This document shows, piece after piece, positions 35,319 to 46,036 of a stretch of DNA of 64,000 bases (within the stretch, counting starts at the first letter, position 1; each line of letters opens with the position of its first letter). The DNA comes from an uncultured Pelagimonas sp. (GTDB taxonomy: Bacteria > Pseudomonadota > Alphaproteobacteria > Rhodobacterales > Rhodobacteraceae). A model generated the notes under the pieces. That model was not told the DNA's origin. It saw nothing but the letters and a program-made list of their open reading frames with translations, and made no database searches. The translations under genes were made by a program, and so were the position numbers. The stretch spans positions 62,001 to 126,000 of the forward strand of contig CANMIH010000009.1 of NCBI GenBank assembly GCA_947497905.1. Reading direction: 5' to 3'.

Positions 35319-36035
35319 ATGGACGACACTGACCATCTGACGGCCCATCTTAAACCTACGGCCACCCGCCCACTGCTGGGCCTTACCATTCTGGTTGTTG
35401 AAGACAGCCGCTATGCCTGTGACGCCATGCGTCTGCTGTGCCTGCGATCGGGTGCCCGCATCAGGCGCGCAGATTGTCTGGCCTCCGCCCGCCGGCATCT
35501 GCAGGTCTATCGGCCAAGTGCGGTGGTGATTGATCTTGGCTTGCCCGATGGATCCGGCGCAGAGTTGATTTCCGAACTGGCGATCACCTGTCCGCGCGTG
35601 GATGCTATCATTGGCACCAGCGGCGACAGTTTCTCTGAAGAGGTGGCGCTTGCGGCCGGAGCGGATGGCTTTCTGGCCAAACCCATCTCGTCTGTGATCG
35701 CGTTCCAAAATGCGATTATTTCAGCACTGCCACCTGAACGTCAGCCAACAGGCCCGCGTTTGGTGTCTGATGACCCGGTTTTGCCTGATCCCGTCGCTTA
35801 TCGGGATGACATGGCCCACGCCGCAGATGTTCTGGACGACCGTGCTGATGCGCGGACCCTAACCTATGTCACCCAGTTTCTAACGGGTGTGGCGCGCAGT
35901 GCCGGAGATGGTGTGTTGCAAAAGGCAGCGGAAGATCTGGCCGAGGCACGTGACGCAGGTCGCCCCATGCAGTCAGATCTCGCCCGAGTGGCGGCGCTTG
36001 TTCAGGATCGCATTTCGGCACGTTTGGCCATCTGA
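35319..36035 (+). CDS. Response regulator receiver protein without DNA-binding domain
   Basis: The 238-residue protein starts at 35319 behind GGAGGGG; an upstream TTG at 35307 is less likely. The receiver domain (about 20-130) is complete: acidic pair VVEDSR, phospho-acceptor aspartate in VVIDLGLPDG (about 73), conserved Ser/Thr in IGTSGD and the Lys in FLAKPIS. The C-terminal 100 residues are helical and not recognised; no HTH, GGDEF or kinase domain is seen. The partner histidine kinase is not in the window. Confidence 0.88.
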   Translation: MDDTDHLTAHLKPTATRPLLGLTILVVEDSRYACDAMRLLCLRSGARIRRADCLASARRHLQVYRPSAVVIDLGLPDGSGAELISELAITCPRVDAIIGTSGDSFSEEVALAAGADGFLAKPISSVIAFQNAIISALPPERQPTGPRLVSDDPVLPDPVAYRDDMAHAADVLDDRADARTLTYVTQFLTGVARSAGDGVLQKAAEDLAEARDAGRPMQSDLARVAALVQDRISARLAI

Positions 36036-36037
36036 TC

Positions 36038-37240
36038 TTATAGCAGAAGTCCGGGGTCATCCCCCAGTTCTAGCCCCGGAAAAATGTCGCGCTCGATCGC
36101 TGAGCGGTCCAGCGCGAACATACCTCGCATCAGCCACCCCAGATGTGCGCGCACATCGCGTGTCGGCATCAGATCACGACGATCATACAGATCCGCCTCG
36201 GCCAGACCCGGCCAGTCCGTGATCACCCGCCCCCCGTTCAGAGCGCCACCGGCCATGAGCATTGCCCCTCCGGTGCCATGATCTGTGCCCTGGCTGCCAT
36301 TCAGCCGGGCTGTTCTGCCGAATTCGGTGACGGCAACCACAGTGGTTCGCTGCCAGATGTGTGGGCTAAGTTCGTCGCGCAGGGTCACGATCACGCGGGA
36401 CAAGCTTTGCAGGGCGCGGGCAAGATTGCGCTCTTGGCGCGCATGCGTGTCCCATCCATTGATCGAAAAACTCGCCACGCGTGAAGCGCCGCTTAGGCGG
36501 TTTGCGGCAAATTTGGCGAGGCCGACTTCCGCGGTTTGACCTCTGGGGCGACGTGTGTCTGCGGCCATCATCGACATCATTTCACGTGGCGTCCCTTCAA
36601 AGGCCACCGCATCCCCATCGGAATCGGCCAGCTCAAAGGCTTCGGTCAGCGCCGCTGCCATTGCGGGATCATCCTCCATCACCAGATGCGCCAGACGAAT
36701 GGCCTGAGGGCTCAGGGCAAGATCCGCTTGTGGGGACCAGCGTTTGACGGGCACGGCGCCAGACAATACGGGCAAAGGATCATTGCCAATGGCATAGGCC
36801 GTGTCCAGATGCGCTCCGGGCAGGTGGGCAAGCATGCGGTTCATCCAACCGTCGCGGACCTGATTTAGAGCCACCGAGCCTGCTTCCAGCAGGTCCTGCC
36901 CGTCAAAATGACTCCGCTTGTCTCGGTACGGGGTTGAGACCGCATGGGCAAAGCTCAATTCGCCTGCCGACCAAAGCGGCATCAGATCTGCCAGCGCCGG
37001 ATGCAGGGCAAAGAACCCATCCAGATCGAGCGCTCGACGGTCTGGCGCCCCACGGGTCGCGATGTAGTCCGGGTCCCCGTGTGGGCGCACAACCCCTAAG
37101 CCATCCATCCCCCCCCGCAACAAGATGACAACAAGGCGATTGTCGGTGGGGGCACCTGCAAAGCTGATAGGGGTGATGAGTGGGCTGGCGGCCACCGAGC
37201 AGCCCACCAAGGTGTTGCGCAAAAAGGCACGACGGTTCAT
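36038..37240 (-). CDS. DUF1501 protein with Tat signal
   Basis: The 400-residue protein has a Tat-type signal peptide (MNRRAFLRNTLVGCSVAASPL; RRxFLR). The DUF1501 features LVVILLRGGMDGLGVVRPHGD, WDTHARQERNL, VAVTEFGRTARLNGSQGTDHG and LMAGGAL follow. DUF1501 proteins are exported, related to arylsulfatase/phosphatase-type hydrolases by fold, and are always paired with DUF1800, as here (3-bp gap). Substrate is unknown. Confidence 0.93.
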   Translation of the reverse strand: MNRRAFLRNTLVGCSVAASPLITPISFAGAPTDNRLVVILLRGGMDGLGVVRPHGDPDYIATRGAPDRRALDLDGFFALHPALADLMPLWSAGELSFAHAVSTPYRDKRSHFDGQDLLEAGSVALNQVRDGWMNRMLAHLPGAHLDTAYAIGNDPLPVLSGAVPVKRWSPQADLALSPQAIRLAHLVMEDDPAMAAALTEAFELADSDGDAVAFEGTPREMMSMMAADTRRPRGQTAEVGLAKFAANRLSGASRVASFSINGWDTHARQERNLARALQSLSRVIVTLRDELSPHIWQRTTVVAVTEFGRTARLNGSQGTDHGTGGAMLMAGGALNGGRVITDWPGLAEADLYDRRDLMPTRDVRAHLGWLMRGMFALDRSAIERDIFPGLELGDDPGLLL

Positions 37241-37243
37241 GGC

Positions 37244-38626
37244 CTATCTCCTTTGAAACGCGGGCGAGGCGAGGATCAGGCCAATGCCGTCGGCGCGGCT
37301 CTCGGCGGCTTCCGCGGCAAAGGCCACGCGCTCTGGCGGCATCGGTCCGAGGGCCGTTGTCAGGAATTCACGTGGATCAGGCAATTTGGGCCGCAACAGC
37401 TGTGGAATAGCAATCGCCCATTGTAGGCGCGCGGCCATGCCTTGTGGGGTGATCCATGCTGCATCCAGTTCTTCTAGCCCATCAGGGCCGTCGGGGCGCT
37501 GCCATTGGTGTCCCATCAGCTGCATAGGAGTATAGATCCGACGCCGCATGGTCTTTTCTTTCATGCGTAGGGCGCGCGGCATAACATCCAAGGCGCGGCA
37601 CGCCGAGGTGATATAATCAAACGGCAGCTTGATGTTGCCCGGTGCAGGGGCCCATGCCGACGGGTGGGTCAGCATGGCACGATAAACAGCGGTCAGATCC
37701 CCATCGGTGTCGCGGTAGGCCGCCGTCATCGCCTGTATCAACATGGGGTCTGGGGTGTCAGAGACAAAATGGACCGCAAGTTTTGTTGAAAGATGTCGGG
37801 CCGTAGCAGGGTGCCGAGCGAGATCTCGCAGGGCGGCCTCGATATCTTCGAACCCTCGGTTCGGAGAGCCATAGCTCACCCCCAGAACGGTTTCGGCCCC
37901 GGGCTCGGCAAAGTCCTTGCGGAATTTGCGCCCCTCTTTGACGGAATGCGTTAAACCCGCCAGAAGTTCTGCCAATTGCCGTACATCGTCCTGTGTATAG
38001 GGGCCGTCTACCCCCAGAGTATGCAGTTCAAGTATCTCACGTGCGAGGTTTTCGTTGAGCCCAAACTGGCCGGGTTTTCGCTTGGCCCGCTTTGAATTCG
38101 GCCCGGCCGAGACCGCCTGATCCAGATAGTGTACCATCAAAGGATGTGTCGCAGCGGAAATCAGAAGATTTTCGAATTTTCCTGACACAAAGGGACGAAT
38201 GGCACTTTCCGTGTAGGGCGATCCGGCCCACTGCAAAACGCCGGCCTTGCCGGTGGCGGTAAAGTGATCGCCCCAGAAGAATTCAAGCCGCTCGCGAAAG
38301 CCATCAGCTGTGCGCGTGCGGCGTTGGAGATGTGCGGCGAGCCAAGATACCGCCCCCTTACGCCCGGCGCGGTTGTTACGTGCGAGTGCCTGGCGAATGT
38401 CATCTGATTTCGCAGTGCCACGATTGGCCTTCAAATCGCGGCGCAGAGCGGTGCGTTCAATCACGCGTTCGCGAAATACAGGAAATGTTTCAATCGGATA
38501 CTGCGCAGCAATAAGATCGGGACCGCGTAGATTTTCGAGCATCTGCGTCACACTCTGGGGGGAAGACACGGTTGGAGACAATCCACAGCCAAATCGGATG
38601 TCTGCCAGAACTGGATCAAATGACAT
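37244..38626 (-). CDS. DUF1800 protein
   Basis: The 460-residue protein has DUF1800 motifs: FGLNENLAREILELHTLGVDGPYTQDDVRQLA (about 180-210), LATKLAVHFVSD-like LSTKLAVHFVSD and MGHQWQRPDGPDG. A clear N-terminal signal peptide is not obvious. It is encoded directly upstream of the DUF1501 gene and probably acts with it at the cell surface. The biochemical role is unknown. A terminator of aspS lies before it. Confidence 0.93.
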   Translation of the reverse strand: MSFDPVLADIRFGCGLSPTVSSPQSVTQMLENLRGPDLIAAQYPIETFPVFRERVIERTALRRDLKANRGTAKSDDIRQALARNNRAGRKGAVSWLAAHLQRRTRTADGFRERLEFFWGDHFTATGKAGVLQWAGSPYTESAIRPFVSGKFENLLISAATHPLMVHYLDQAVSAGPNSKRAKRKPGQFGLNENLAREILELHTLGVDGPYTQDDVRQLAELLAGLTHSVKEGRKFRKDFAEPGAETVLGVSYGSPNRGFEDIEAALRDLARHPATARHLSTKLAVHFVSDTPDPMLIQAMTAAYRDTDGDLTAVYRAMLTHPSAWAPAPGNIKLPFDYITSACRALDVMPRALRMKEKTMRRRIYTPMQLMGHQWQRPDGPDGLEELDAAWITPQGMAARLQWAIAIPQLLRPKLPDPREFLTTALGPMPPERVAFAAEAAESRADGIGLILASPAFQRR

Positions 38627-38661
38627 GGGCTATCCTTCACGCGCCTTGCCACGACTATAAG

Positions 38662-38690
38662 AAAAGGCCGGTGCATTTGCACCGGCCTTT
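38662..38690 (-). terminator. Rho-independent terminator after aspS
   Basis: GGCCGGTGCA and TGCACCGGCC form a 10-bp stem around a short AA/TT loop, followed on the minus strand by TTTTC. It lies 43 bp past the aspS stop and before DUF1800. Confidence 0.88.
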
Positions 38691-38733
38691 CCAATTTCAG
38701 CAATCCGCCGCTTATGGCAGCCGGACAGGCGTT

Positions 38734-40515
38734 TTAGTCCTGCGGGATCACTCGCAGGGACAGTTCCATCAACTGGTCTGTGCCCGGTTCGGATGGTGCG
38801 CTCATCATCAGATCCTCGGCACGCTGGTTCATCGGGAACAGCATGACTTCACGGATGTTGGCGGTGTCGGCCAGCAGCATGACAATCCGGTCTACACCGG
38901 CGGCACAGCCACCGTGGGGTGGGGCACCGTAGTGGAAGGCGTTGTAAAGCGCACCAAAGCGGTTTTTCACTTCGTCTTCGCCGTAGCCCGCCAGTTCAAA
39001 GGCCTTGAGCATGATTTCCGGTTTGTGGTTACGGATCGCACCCGAGACAAGCTCGTAGCCGTTACAGGCCAGATCGTACTGGTAGCCTTTGACCGCCAGA
39101 GGGTCGCCATTCAGCGCTTCCATGCCACCCTGCGGCATCGAGAACGGGTTGTGTTCAAAGTCGATCTTGCCGCTTTCTTCATCCTGCTCGTAGATCGGGA
39201 AATCCACGATCCAGGCAAAGGCAAAGCGGTTGGTCTCGGTCAGGTTCAGCTCGGAGCCGATCACATCACGAGCTTTGCCTGCAACTTTTTCAAAGGCCTT
39301 CGGCTTGCCGCCCAGGAAGAAGGCCGCATCGCCCACACCCAGATCCAGTTGCTGACGGATCGCTTCGGTGCGCTCTGGGCCAATGTTCTTGGCCAGAGGA
39401 CCGGCGGCTTCCATGCCGTCGGCACCGTCGCGCCAGAAGATATAGCCCATGCCCGGCAGACCTTCGCCCTGCGCAAATTTGTTCATGCGGTCGCAGAATT
39501 TGCGCGAGCCACCGGTTGGGGCTGGGATGGCGCGAATTTCGGTGCCTTCCTGCTCAAGCAGTTTGGCGAAGATAGCAAAGCCCGAGTCGCGGAAGTGATC
39601 CGAAACAACCTGCATCTCGATCGGGTTCCGCAGGTCCGGTTTGTCGCTGCCGTATTTCTTCATGGCGTCGGCATAGGGGATCTGCGGCCAGTCCGCCGCC
39701 GCATCGACCTTGGCGCCATTGCCGAACTCTTCGAAGACGCCTGCAATCACCGGAGCGATGGTGTCAAACACGTCCTGCTGCTCAACAAAGGACATCTCCA
39801 GGTCGAGCTGGTAGAAGTCGGTCGGGCTGCGATCCGCGCGGGGATCTTCGTCGCGGAAACACGGCGCGATCTGGAAATACTTGTCAAAGCCCGACACCAT
39901 CAGCAGCTGTTTGAACTGCTGCGGAGCCTGCGGCAGGGCATAGAATTTGCCCGGGTGCAGACGGGACGGGACAAGGAAGTCACGGGCGCCTTCGGGCGAC
40001 GAGGCGGTGATGATCGGGGTCTGATACTCGCGGAAGTTCAGATCCCACATGCGACGACGCATCGAGGCCACAACATCCGAACGCATCACCATGTTCTTCT
40101 GCATCGCCTCGCGACGCAGGTCGAGATAGCGGTGACGCAGACGGGTTTCTTCCGGGTATTCCTGATCGCCAAACACCATCAGCGGCAGCTCACCAGCGGA
40201 TCCCAGAACTTCCAACTCGCGGGCGAAGACTTCGATTTCACCGGTGGGCAGGTTCGGGTTCACAAGGCTTTCGTCCCGCGCAAGCACATTACCGTCGATG
40301 CGGATACACCATTCGCTGCGCACTTTTTCCAGATCGGCGAACGCAGGGCTGTCACCGTCTGCAATCACCTGAGTGATGCCGTAATGGTCGCGCAGGTCGA
40401 TGAACAGAACGCCGCCGTGATCGCGGATGCGATGCACCCAGCCCGACAGGCGAACGGTATCGCCAACATTGTCTTTGGTGAGATCGGCGCAGGTATGGCT
40501 GCGATAGGCGTGCAT
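38734..40515 (-). CDS. aspS: Aspartyl-tRNA synthetase
   Basis: AspRS charges tRNA-Asp. The 593-residue protein starts [19 protein letters not shown] (ATG at 40515 behind AAAGG; the longer frame upstream overlaps the pabC region). An OB-fold anticodon domain (about 15-105) precedes the class II catalytic core: [49 protein letters not shown] (motif 2) and the C-terminal [14 protein letters not shown] (motif 3). A bacterial-type insert (GAD domain) is present in the middle. A monocistronic transcript with its own terminator is likely. Confidence 0.97.
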   Translation of the reverse strand: MHAYRSHTCADLTKDNVGDTVRLSGWVHRIRDHGGVLFIDLRDHYGITQVIADGDSPAFADLEKVRSEWCIRIDGNVLARDESLVNPNLPTGEIEVFARELEVLGSAGELPLMVFGDQEYPEETRLRHRYLDLRREAMQKNMVMRSDVVASMRRRMWDLNFREYQTPIITASSPEGARDFLVPSRLHPGKFYALPQAPQQFKQLLMVSGFDKYFQIAPCFRDEDPRADRSPTDFYQLDLEMSFVEQQDVFDTIAPVIAGVFEEFGNGAKVDAAADWPQIPYADAMKKYGSDKPDLRNPIEMQVVSDHFRDSGFAIFAKLLEQEGTEIRAIPAPTGGSRKFCDRMNKFAQGEGLPGMGYIFWRDGADGMEAAGPLAKNIGPERTEAIRQQLDLGVGDAAFFLGGKPKAFEKVAGKARDVIGSELNLTETNRFAFAWIVDFPIYEQDEESGKIDFEHNPFSMPQGGMEALNGDPLAVKGYQYDLACNGYELVSGAIRNHKPEIMLKAFELAGYGEDEVKNRFGALYNAFHYGAPPHGGCAAGVDRIVMLLADTANIREVMLFPMNQRAEDLMMSAPSEPGTDQLMELSLRVIPQD

Positions 40516-40618
40516 GATATGACCTTTCGTGATCGGGTCGTCTGTTTGGACAAGCGGACGGGTGCGCCGAAGCGCACGGAATTCATCCGAGCCGATACAC
40601 AAGGTTGTGGCGCTCTTG

Positions 40619-41290
40619 TCAAGCAATGTGGACGAATTGAGCGCATTCGCGGGCCCAAAATGCCGGGGTGGCACCGCGTAAAGAATTGATCAGATGAATT
40701 GCAGGGGCGTCGGCCAGATCTTGCGGGCTCAGCGAGGCTTCTTTCAACGTGCCTGCATCAAGTTGGCTCTGACGATAAACACCCGCCAAACAGCCCGAGG
40801 ACAAGGGCGGCGTCAGCCGGTCACCTTGTGGCGTTGTGACTGCGATGTTGGTGATGGTGCCTTCACAGACCTCACCCCGTTCATTGAGCAAAATCGCCTC
40901 CTGAACTCCGTCTGGCAGTGCCGCGCGGGCTCGGTCATAAGAGGCGCGGCGCGAGGTTTTGTGGCGCAATAGGGGATTACCGGAATTCAGCCGCACATCG
41001 GAGATAACAAAGCGCATCTGTTCCAATGGGGCTGGCATTGGGGCGGTGGTCAGTTCAAGCGCGCCTGCGGGCGAAAGTGTCAGGCGGCAGCGCAGCGGAC
41101 CGTCGCCGGTGATCTGCGCCATCTGTGTTTCAATAGCGTCCCGGTCGTGTGGCAACCCTAGGTCTGCGGCTGAGGCGACCAGTCGGGACACATGAAGTTC
41201 TGCTCGCGTAATACCTACTCCGGGCAGATACCCAAAGGTCTCGATCAGACGAAAGCTGGGGTCTTGAGCTGGCTGAAGCGGGCTTTCCAT
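40619..41290 (-). CDS. pabC: Aminotransferase class IV (probable aminodeoxychorismate lyase)
   Basis: The 223-residue PLP fold-type IV protein has [37 protein letters not shown], the region around the PLP-binding site. PabC cleaves aminodeoxychorismate to p-aminobenzoate for folate. The ATG at 41290 lies inside pabB, giving a 46-bp overlap; the next gene upstream, pabB, supports the pathway. D-amino acid aminotransferase activity is an alternative. Confidence 0.87.
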   Translation of the reverse strand: MESPLQPAQDPSFRLIETFGYLPGVGITRAELHVSRLVASAADLGLPHDRDAIETQMAQITGDGPLRCRLTLSPAGALELTTAPMPAPLEQMRFVISDVRLNSGNPLLRHKTSRRASYDRARAALPDGVQEAILLNERGEVCEGTITNIAVTTPQGDRLTPPLSSGCLAGVYRQSQLDAGTLKEASLSPQDLADAPAIHLINSLRGATPAFWARECAQFVHIA

Positions 41291-42366
41291 AGAGCTTCCT
41301 CGTATTCTGATGGGGCCGTGCTGTCCCAGACAACCCCGCCACCGACATTCAGGACACCCAGATCGCCGTCAACCATCAGCGAGCGAATGGCGACGTTGAA
41401 TTCACTGGCGCCATCGGGGGCAACCCAGCCTATGGTGCCGCAGTATATATCGCGTGCCCAGGGTTCGAGATCGGACAAAATTTCCATGGCGCGGATTTTT
41501 GGCGCGCCAGTGATCGATCCACAGGGGAAAAGTGCGGCAAAGATATCGCCCAGGGTGGCCGTGTCCTGCAGTTTGGCGCGCACAAGGGACACCATCTGAT
41601 GGACGGTGGCATAAGATTCGACCTTGAACAGTTCAGGCACACAGACCGAACCCGCCACGGCGACGCGGCTGATATCATTGCGTAGCAAATCGACGATCAT
41701 CAGATTTTCAGCGCGGTTCTTTTCGTCCTGTGTCAGCCAATCGCGACGGCGGGCGTCTTCGACGGGATCGTCACTGCGCGGCTGGGTGCCTTTCATCGGA
41801 CGGGTTTCGATCACCCCCTCCGATGTTGTGCGGAAGAACAGCTCGGGCGAACGGCTGAGAATGTCGGGAAGCCCCTCCTGCTCGATCAGCGCACCATGAC
41901 CAACAGGTTGCCGTGCCGCCAGAGCCGCATAAAGAGCTTTCGATGACCCCGAGACGGATACGTCAATCGGGAAAGTCAGGTTCGCCTGATAGATATCTCC
42001 TGCACCAATTGCCGAGTGCACAGTGCCAAAGGCGTCGGAGTAAGTGGCTTCGTCCCAGCGAGGGGTCAAATCCCCCAGTTCACCGCTCGGAGCCGGAAGC
42101 GATGACGAGCAGGGGGTGTCATAGACCCCAAAACACAGCAAGGGCAGTCGACGATCCTGTGGTAGACGCTCAGCCAGTTTGGGCTCGAACACGTAGCCCA
42201 GCTCATAGCTGGCATAGCCTGCAAGCCAGTCCCCAGCCCGTTTGGCCGCGTCCATTGCAGCCAAAGCAGTAGGTACCTCTTCAGGCACATCCGCGCGGAT
42301 CACCCGCTTGGGATGTGAAAACTGGGTTCCAGCGCCCTGTGGGCCATTGTCAAAGCGAATGTCCAT
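41245..42366 (-). CDS. pabB: Aminodeoxychorismate synthase component I
   Basis: PabB converts chorismate plus ammonia into 4-amino-4-deoxychorismate. The 373-residue protein begins MDIRFDNGPQGAGTQF (ATG at 42366 is spaced correctly from AAGG; 42372 is an alternative). The C-terminal chorismate-binding domain has ETRPMKGTQPR, the DLLRNDISRVA region and CGSITGAPKIRAMEI. It is coupled to pabC by the 46-bp overlap. The amidotransferase subunit is not adjacent. Confidence 0.93.
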   Translation of the reverse strand: MDIRFDNGPQGAGTQFSHPKRVIRADVPEEVPTALAAMDAAKRAGDWLAGYASYELGYVFEPKLAERLPQDRRLPLLCFGVYDTPCSSSLPAPSGELGDLTPRWDEATYSDAFGTVHSAIGAGDIYQANLTFPIDVSVSGSSKALYAALAARQPVGHGALIEQEGLPDILSRSPELFFRTTSEGVIETRPMKGTQPRSDDPVEDARRRDWLTQDEKNRAENLMIVDLLRNDISRVAVAGSVCVPELFKVESYATVHQMVSLVRAKLQDTATLGDIFAALFPCGSITGAPKIRAMEILSDLEPWARDIYCGTIGWVAPDGASEFNVAIRSLMVDGDLGVLNVGGGVVWDSTAPSEYEEALWKARFSQLKTPAFV

Positions 42367-42460
42367 TGGCATCCTTCAGCTAGCAGAGCGTCGATATAGA
42401 AGATCCGGTCAAAAATCCAAGCGCAGAAAGCGGCAAATGCGTCGCCGTTTCCGATAGCCC

Positions 42461-42488
42461 TTGCACCTTTTGGCGCGGTCCCTATAAC
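42461..42488 (+). promoter_or_regulatory. Candidate sigma70 promoter of carB
   Basis: TTGCAC (42461-42466) and TATAAC (42483-42488) are separated by 16 bp, 58 bp before the carB ATG. Close to the sigma70 consensus. Confidence 0.5.
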
Positions 42489-42545
42489 GCACGACAATTT
42501 GCGCGCTGCCCCGCCGCTCCACCTGCGAATCTCAGAGGTCTGCCT

Positions 42546-45500
42546 ATGCCCAAAAGAACCGATATCAAAACCATCATGATCATCGGCGCCGGTCCCATTG
42601 TGATCGGCCAAGCCTGTGAGTTCGATTACTCCGGTGCACAGGCCTGTAAAGCGCTGCGCGAAGAAGGATACCGGGTTGTTCTCGTGAACTCAAACCCGGC
42701 GACAATCATGACTGATCCGGGTCTTGCCGATGCGACTTACATCGAGCCTATCACACCCGAGGTTGTTGCCAAAATCATCGAGAAAGAGCGCCCCGATGCG
42801 CTGCTGCCCACCATGGGTGGCCAGACCGGTCTGAACACCTCTCTGGCGCTCGAAGAAATGGGCGTGCTCGATAAATACAACGTCGAAATGATTGGCGCGA
42901 AACGCGATGCCATTGAAATGGCTGAAGATCGTAAACTTTTCCGCGAAGCGATGGATCGCCTGGGGATCGAAAATCCTAAGGCAACTATTGTGACCGCGCC
43001 AAAGAAATCTGACGGCAGCACCGACCTGGATGCGGGTATTCAGATCGCTTTGGATGAACTTGACGAGATCGGCCTTCCCGCGATTATCCGCCCTGCGTTT
43101 ACCATGGGCGGTACCGGTGGTGGTGTGGCCTATAACCGTGAAGACTACATCCACTTCTGCCGTACTGGCATGGATGCTAGCCCGGTGAACCAGATCCTCG
43201 TTGATGAGAGCCTGCTGGGGTGGAAAGAATACGAAATGGAAGTTGTGCGCGATAAAGCGGACAATGCCATTATCGTCTGTTCGATTGAGAACATCGACCC
43301 AATGGGCGTGCACACGGGTGATTCGATCACTGTGGCCCCGGCGCTGACCTTGACCGACAAAGAACTTCAGATCATGCGGACGCATTCGATCAATGTTCTG
43401 CGCGAGATTGGCGTTGAGACCGGCGGATCCAACGTTCAGTGGGCGGTAAACCCGGCTGACGGTCGTATGGTTGTCATCGAGATGAACCCCCGCGTGTCGC
43501 GTTCCTCGGCGCTGGCCTCTAAAGCAACCGGTTTCCCGATCGCTAAGATCGCTGCCAAGCTGGCTGTGGGTTACACTCTGGACGAGCTGGACAATGACAT
43601 CACCAAGGTCACACCGGCCTCGTTTGAGCCGAGCATCGACTATGTTGTCACCAAGATCCCAAAGTTTGCCTTTGAGAAATTCCCAGGTTCCGAGCCTTAC
43701 CTGACCACCGCCATGAAGTCGGTTGGTGAAACCATGGCGATTGGTCGGACCATCCACGAGTCGATGCAGAAAGCACTGGCATCGATGGAATCGGGCCTCA
43801 CCGGGTTTGATGAGGTCGAAATCGAAGGCGCGCCTGAGAAATCTGCCGTCATCAAAGCGATCAGCCAGCAGACCCCCGACCGGATGCGCACCATTGCGCA
43901 GGCGATGCGGCACGGTTTGAGCAACGACGAGATCAACGCCGTCACCTCGTTCGATCCTTGGTTCCTGGCGCGGATTCGCGAAATTGTGGATGCAGAAAAC
44001 GGTGTCAAAGCCAACGGTCTGCCGACCGATGCCGCAGGCCTGCGTGAGTTGAAGATGCTGGGCTTTACCGATGGCCGTCTGGCGGCTCTCACCGATATGG
44101 CAGAAACCGACGTGCGCAAAACGCGTCGTGAGGCGGGTGTCACCGCTGTCTTCAAACGCATCGATACCTGTGCCGCCGAATTTGAAGCGCAGACGCCTTA
44201 TATGTACTCCACCTACGAAGCCCCGATGATGGGTGAGGTTGAGTGCGAGGCACGGCCTTCGGATCGTAAGAAAGTTGTCATTCTGGGCGGTGGCCCGAAC
44301 CGGATTGGTCAGGGGATCGAGTTTGATTACTGCTGCTGTCACGCGTGCTACGCGCTGACTGACGCAGGTTATGAGACCATCATGATCAACTGTAACCCCG
44401 AGACCGTGTCGACCGACTATGACACTTCTGATCGTCTGTATTTCGAACCGCTTACCTTCGAGCACGTGATGGAAATCCTGTCGACTGAGCAGGAAAACGG
44501 CACATTGCACGGTGTGATCGTTCAGTTCGGTGGTCAAACCCCGCTGAAGCTCGCCAATGCCTTGGAAGCAGAAGGTATTCCAATTCTGGGCACCAGCCCC
44601 GACGCCATCGACCTTGCCGAAGACCGTGAGCGGTTCCAGGCCTTGGTCAACAAGCTTGAGCTGAAACAGCCGGTCAATGGCATCGCAAGCACCGATGCTG
44701 AGGCGATTGAAATTGCCAAGGACATCGGGTTCCCCCTCGTGATCCGCCCCTCTTATGTTCTGGGTGGTCGTGCGATGGAAATTGTCCGCGATATGGCTCA
44801 GCTTGAGCGCTATATTGCTGAGGCGGTGGTTGTATCGGGGGACAGCCCGGTTCTGCTCGACAGCTATCTGGGCGGTGCGGTTGAACTTGACGTTGACGCG
44901 CTCTGTGATGGTGAGGCCGTGCATGTGACCGGCATCATGCAGCACATCGAAGAGGCGGGTGTGCACTCGGGTGACAGCGCCTGTTCGCTGCCGCCTTATT
45001 CGCTGGACAAACCCACCATCGATGAAATCGTGCGTCAGACCGAGGCGCTGGCCAAGGCGCTGAACGTGGTTGGTCTGATGAACGTTCAGTTCGCGATCAA
45101 AGACGGTGTGATCTACCTGATCGAAGTGAACCCACGTGCCTCGCGGACGGTGCCGTTTGTGGCCAAAGCCACCGACAGCGCGATTGCCTCGATTGCGGCG
45201 CGCATCATGGCGGGTGAAAAGCTTTCGGCCTTCCCGAAGCGTGAGGGCTATTACAAGAACGCGGATTACAGCAGCGATGTGCCTATGGCCGATCCGATGA
45301 TGCTGGGCGATCACAACATGCCGTGGTTCTCGGTGAAAGAAGCGGTTCTGCCCTTCGCACGCTTCCCCGGCGTTGACACGCTGCTTGGGCCAGAAATGCG
45401 CTCAACCGGTGAAGTCATGGGCTGGGATCGCAGCTTCCCACGGGCCTTCCTCAAGGCTCAGCTGGGCGCGGGCAACATTCTGCCAACCAAGGGTTCGGTT

Positions 45501-45893
45501 TTCTTCTCGATCAAAGACGAGGACAAGAAACCGCAACTGGTGGAAACCGCGCAGACGCTAGTGGATCTGGGCTTTAAGATCGTTGCGACCTCGGGTACCG
45601 CTGGGTTCCTTGCCGAAAACGGCATCGAAAGCGAAACAGCCAAGAAGGTCTATGAGGGGCGCCCGAACATTGTGGACCTGATGAAAGACGGTCAGATCCA
45701 GCTGGTGATGAACACCACCGATGGCTCAGCGGCCGTATCGGACAGCCGCGAAATCCGCTCGGTCGCACTCTATGACAAGATCCCGTATTTCACCACCGCC
45801 GCTGGTGCCCATGCCGCCGCATTGGCGATGAAAGCCCAGCAGGAAGACGAGCTGGGTGTGAAATCGCTGCAGGGCTCAGTCGCCGCTGAGTGA
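42546..45893 (+). CDS. carB: Carbamoyl-phosphate synthase large subunit
   Basis: CarB makes carbamoyl phosphate from bicarbonate, ammonia and two ATP for arginine and pyrimidines. The 1115-residue protein has two homologous ATP-grasp halves ([67 protein letters not shown]). A C-terminal MGS allosteric domain follows ([19 protein letters not shown]). Length is slightly above E. coli. carA is not adjacent. A sigma70 promoter and a terminator bound it. Confidence 0.97.
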   Translation: MPKRTDIKTIMIIGAGPIVIGQACEFDYSGAQACKALREEGYRVVLVNSNPATIMTDPGLADATYIEPITPEVVAKIIEKERPDALLPTMGGQTGLNTSLALEEMGVLDKYNVEMIGAKRDAIEMAEDRKLFREAMDRLGIENPKATIVTAPKKSDGSTDLDAGIQIALDELDEIGLPAIIRPAFTMGGTGGGVAYNREDYIHFCRTGMDASPVNQILVDESLLGWKEYEMEVVRDKADNAIIVCSIENIDPMGVHTGDSITVAPALTLTDKELQIMRTHSINVLREIGVETGGSNVQWAVNPADGRMVVIEMNPRVSRSSALASKATGFPIAKIAAKLAVGYTLDELDNDITKVTPASFEPSIDYVVTKIPKFAFEKFPGSEPYLTTAMKSVGETMAIGRTIHESMQKALASMESGLTGFDEVEIEGAPEKSAVIKAISQQTPDRMRTIAQAMRHGLSNDEINAVTSFDPWFLARIREIVDAENGVKANGLPTDAAGLRELKMLGFTDGRLAALTDMAETDVRKTRREAGVTAVFKRIDTCAAEFEAQTPYMYSTYEAPMMGEVECEARPSDRKKVVILGGGPNRIGQGIEFDYCCCHACYALTDAGYETIMINCNPETVSTDYDTSDRLYFEPLTFEHVMEILSTEQENGTLHGVIVQFGGQTPLKLANALEAEGIPILGTSPDAIDLAEDRERFQALVNKLELKQPVNGIASTDAEAIEIAKDIGFPLVIRPSYVLGGRAMEIVRDMAQLERYIAEAVVVSGDSPVLLDSYLGGAVELDVDALCDGEAVHVTGIMQHIEEAGVHSGDSACSLPPYSLDKPTIDEIVRQTEALAKALNVVGLMNVQFAIKDGVIYLIEVNPRASRTVPFVAKATDSAIASIAARIMAGEKLSAFPKREGYYKNADYSSDVPMADPMMLGDHNMPWFSVKEAVLPFARFPGVDTLLGPEMRSTGEVMGWDRSFPRAFLKAQLGAGNILPTKGSVFFSIKDEDKKPQLVETAQTLVDLGFKIVATSGTAGFLAENGIESETAKKVYEGRPNIVDLMKDGQIQLVMNTTDGSAAVSDSREIRSVALYDKIPYFTTAAGAHAAALAMKAQQEDELGVKSLQGSVAAE

Positions 45894-45913
45894 TCCCACC
45901 CGGATAAGAAATC

Positions 45914-45946
45914 AAAACGCCGCTCCGTTGGGGGCGGCGTTTTTTG
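45914..45946 (+). terminator. Rho-independent terminator after carB
   Basis: AACGCCGC and GCGGCGTT form a stem around a central T-C-C/G-rich loop followed by TTTTTTG. It lies 20 bp beyond the carB stop. Confidence 0.86.
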
Positions 45947-45973
45947 TTTGATGTGGCCCGTTCAGGTTGAAAT

Positions 45974-46029
45974 GCCCCTCTCCACATCTTGGGGCGTGGC
46001 TGTTAAACCGCTCTCAAACAGTGAGAGGG
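45974..46029 (+). promoter_or_regulatory. Possible alternative RNA structures over the gpmI ribosome binding site
   Basis: Two hairpins are possible: GCCCC(45974-45978)/GGGGC(45991-45995), and CTCTCA(46011-46016)/TGAGAG(46022-46027) next to the gpmI Shine-Dalgarno sequence. In competition, CCCTCTC (45976-45982) is fully complementary to GAGAGGG (46023-46029), which contains that sequence. The exclusive pairings could modulate translation. Whether the transcript starts upstream of 45974 is unknown. Confidence 0.35.
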
Positions 46030-46036
46030 CAGTTTC

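Noticed and set aside
38572-40689. A 705-codon frame antisense to aspS
   Set aside because: Composition matches a complement of a real gene; no family motif is visible.
42690-45314. A very long open frame (874 codons) antisense to carB
   Set aside because: It mirrors the codon phase of a strongly expressed gene that avoids TTA, CTA and TCA codons; the protein shows no recognisable domain, while carB does.
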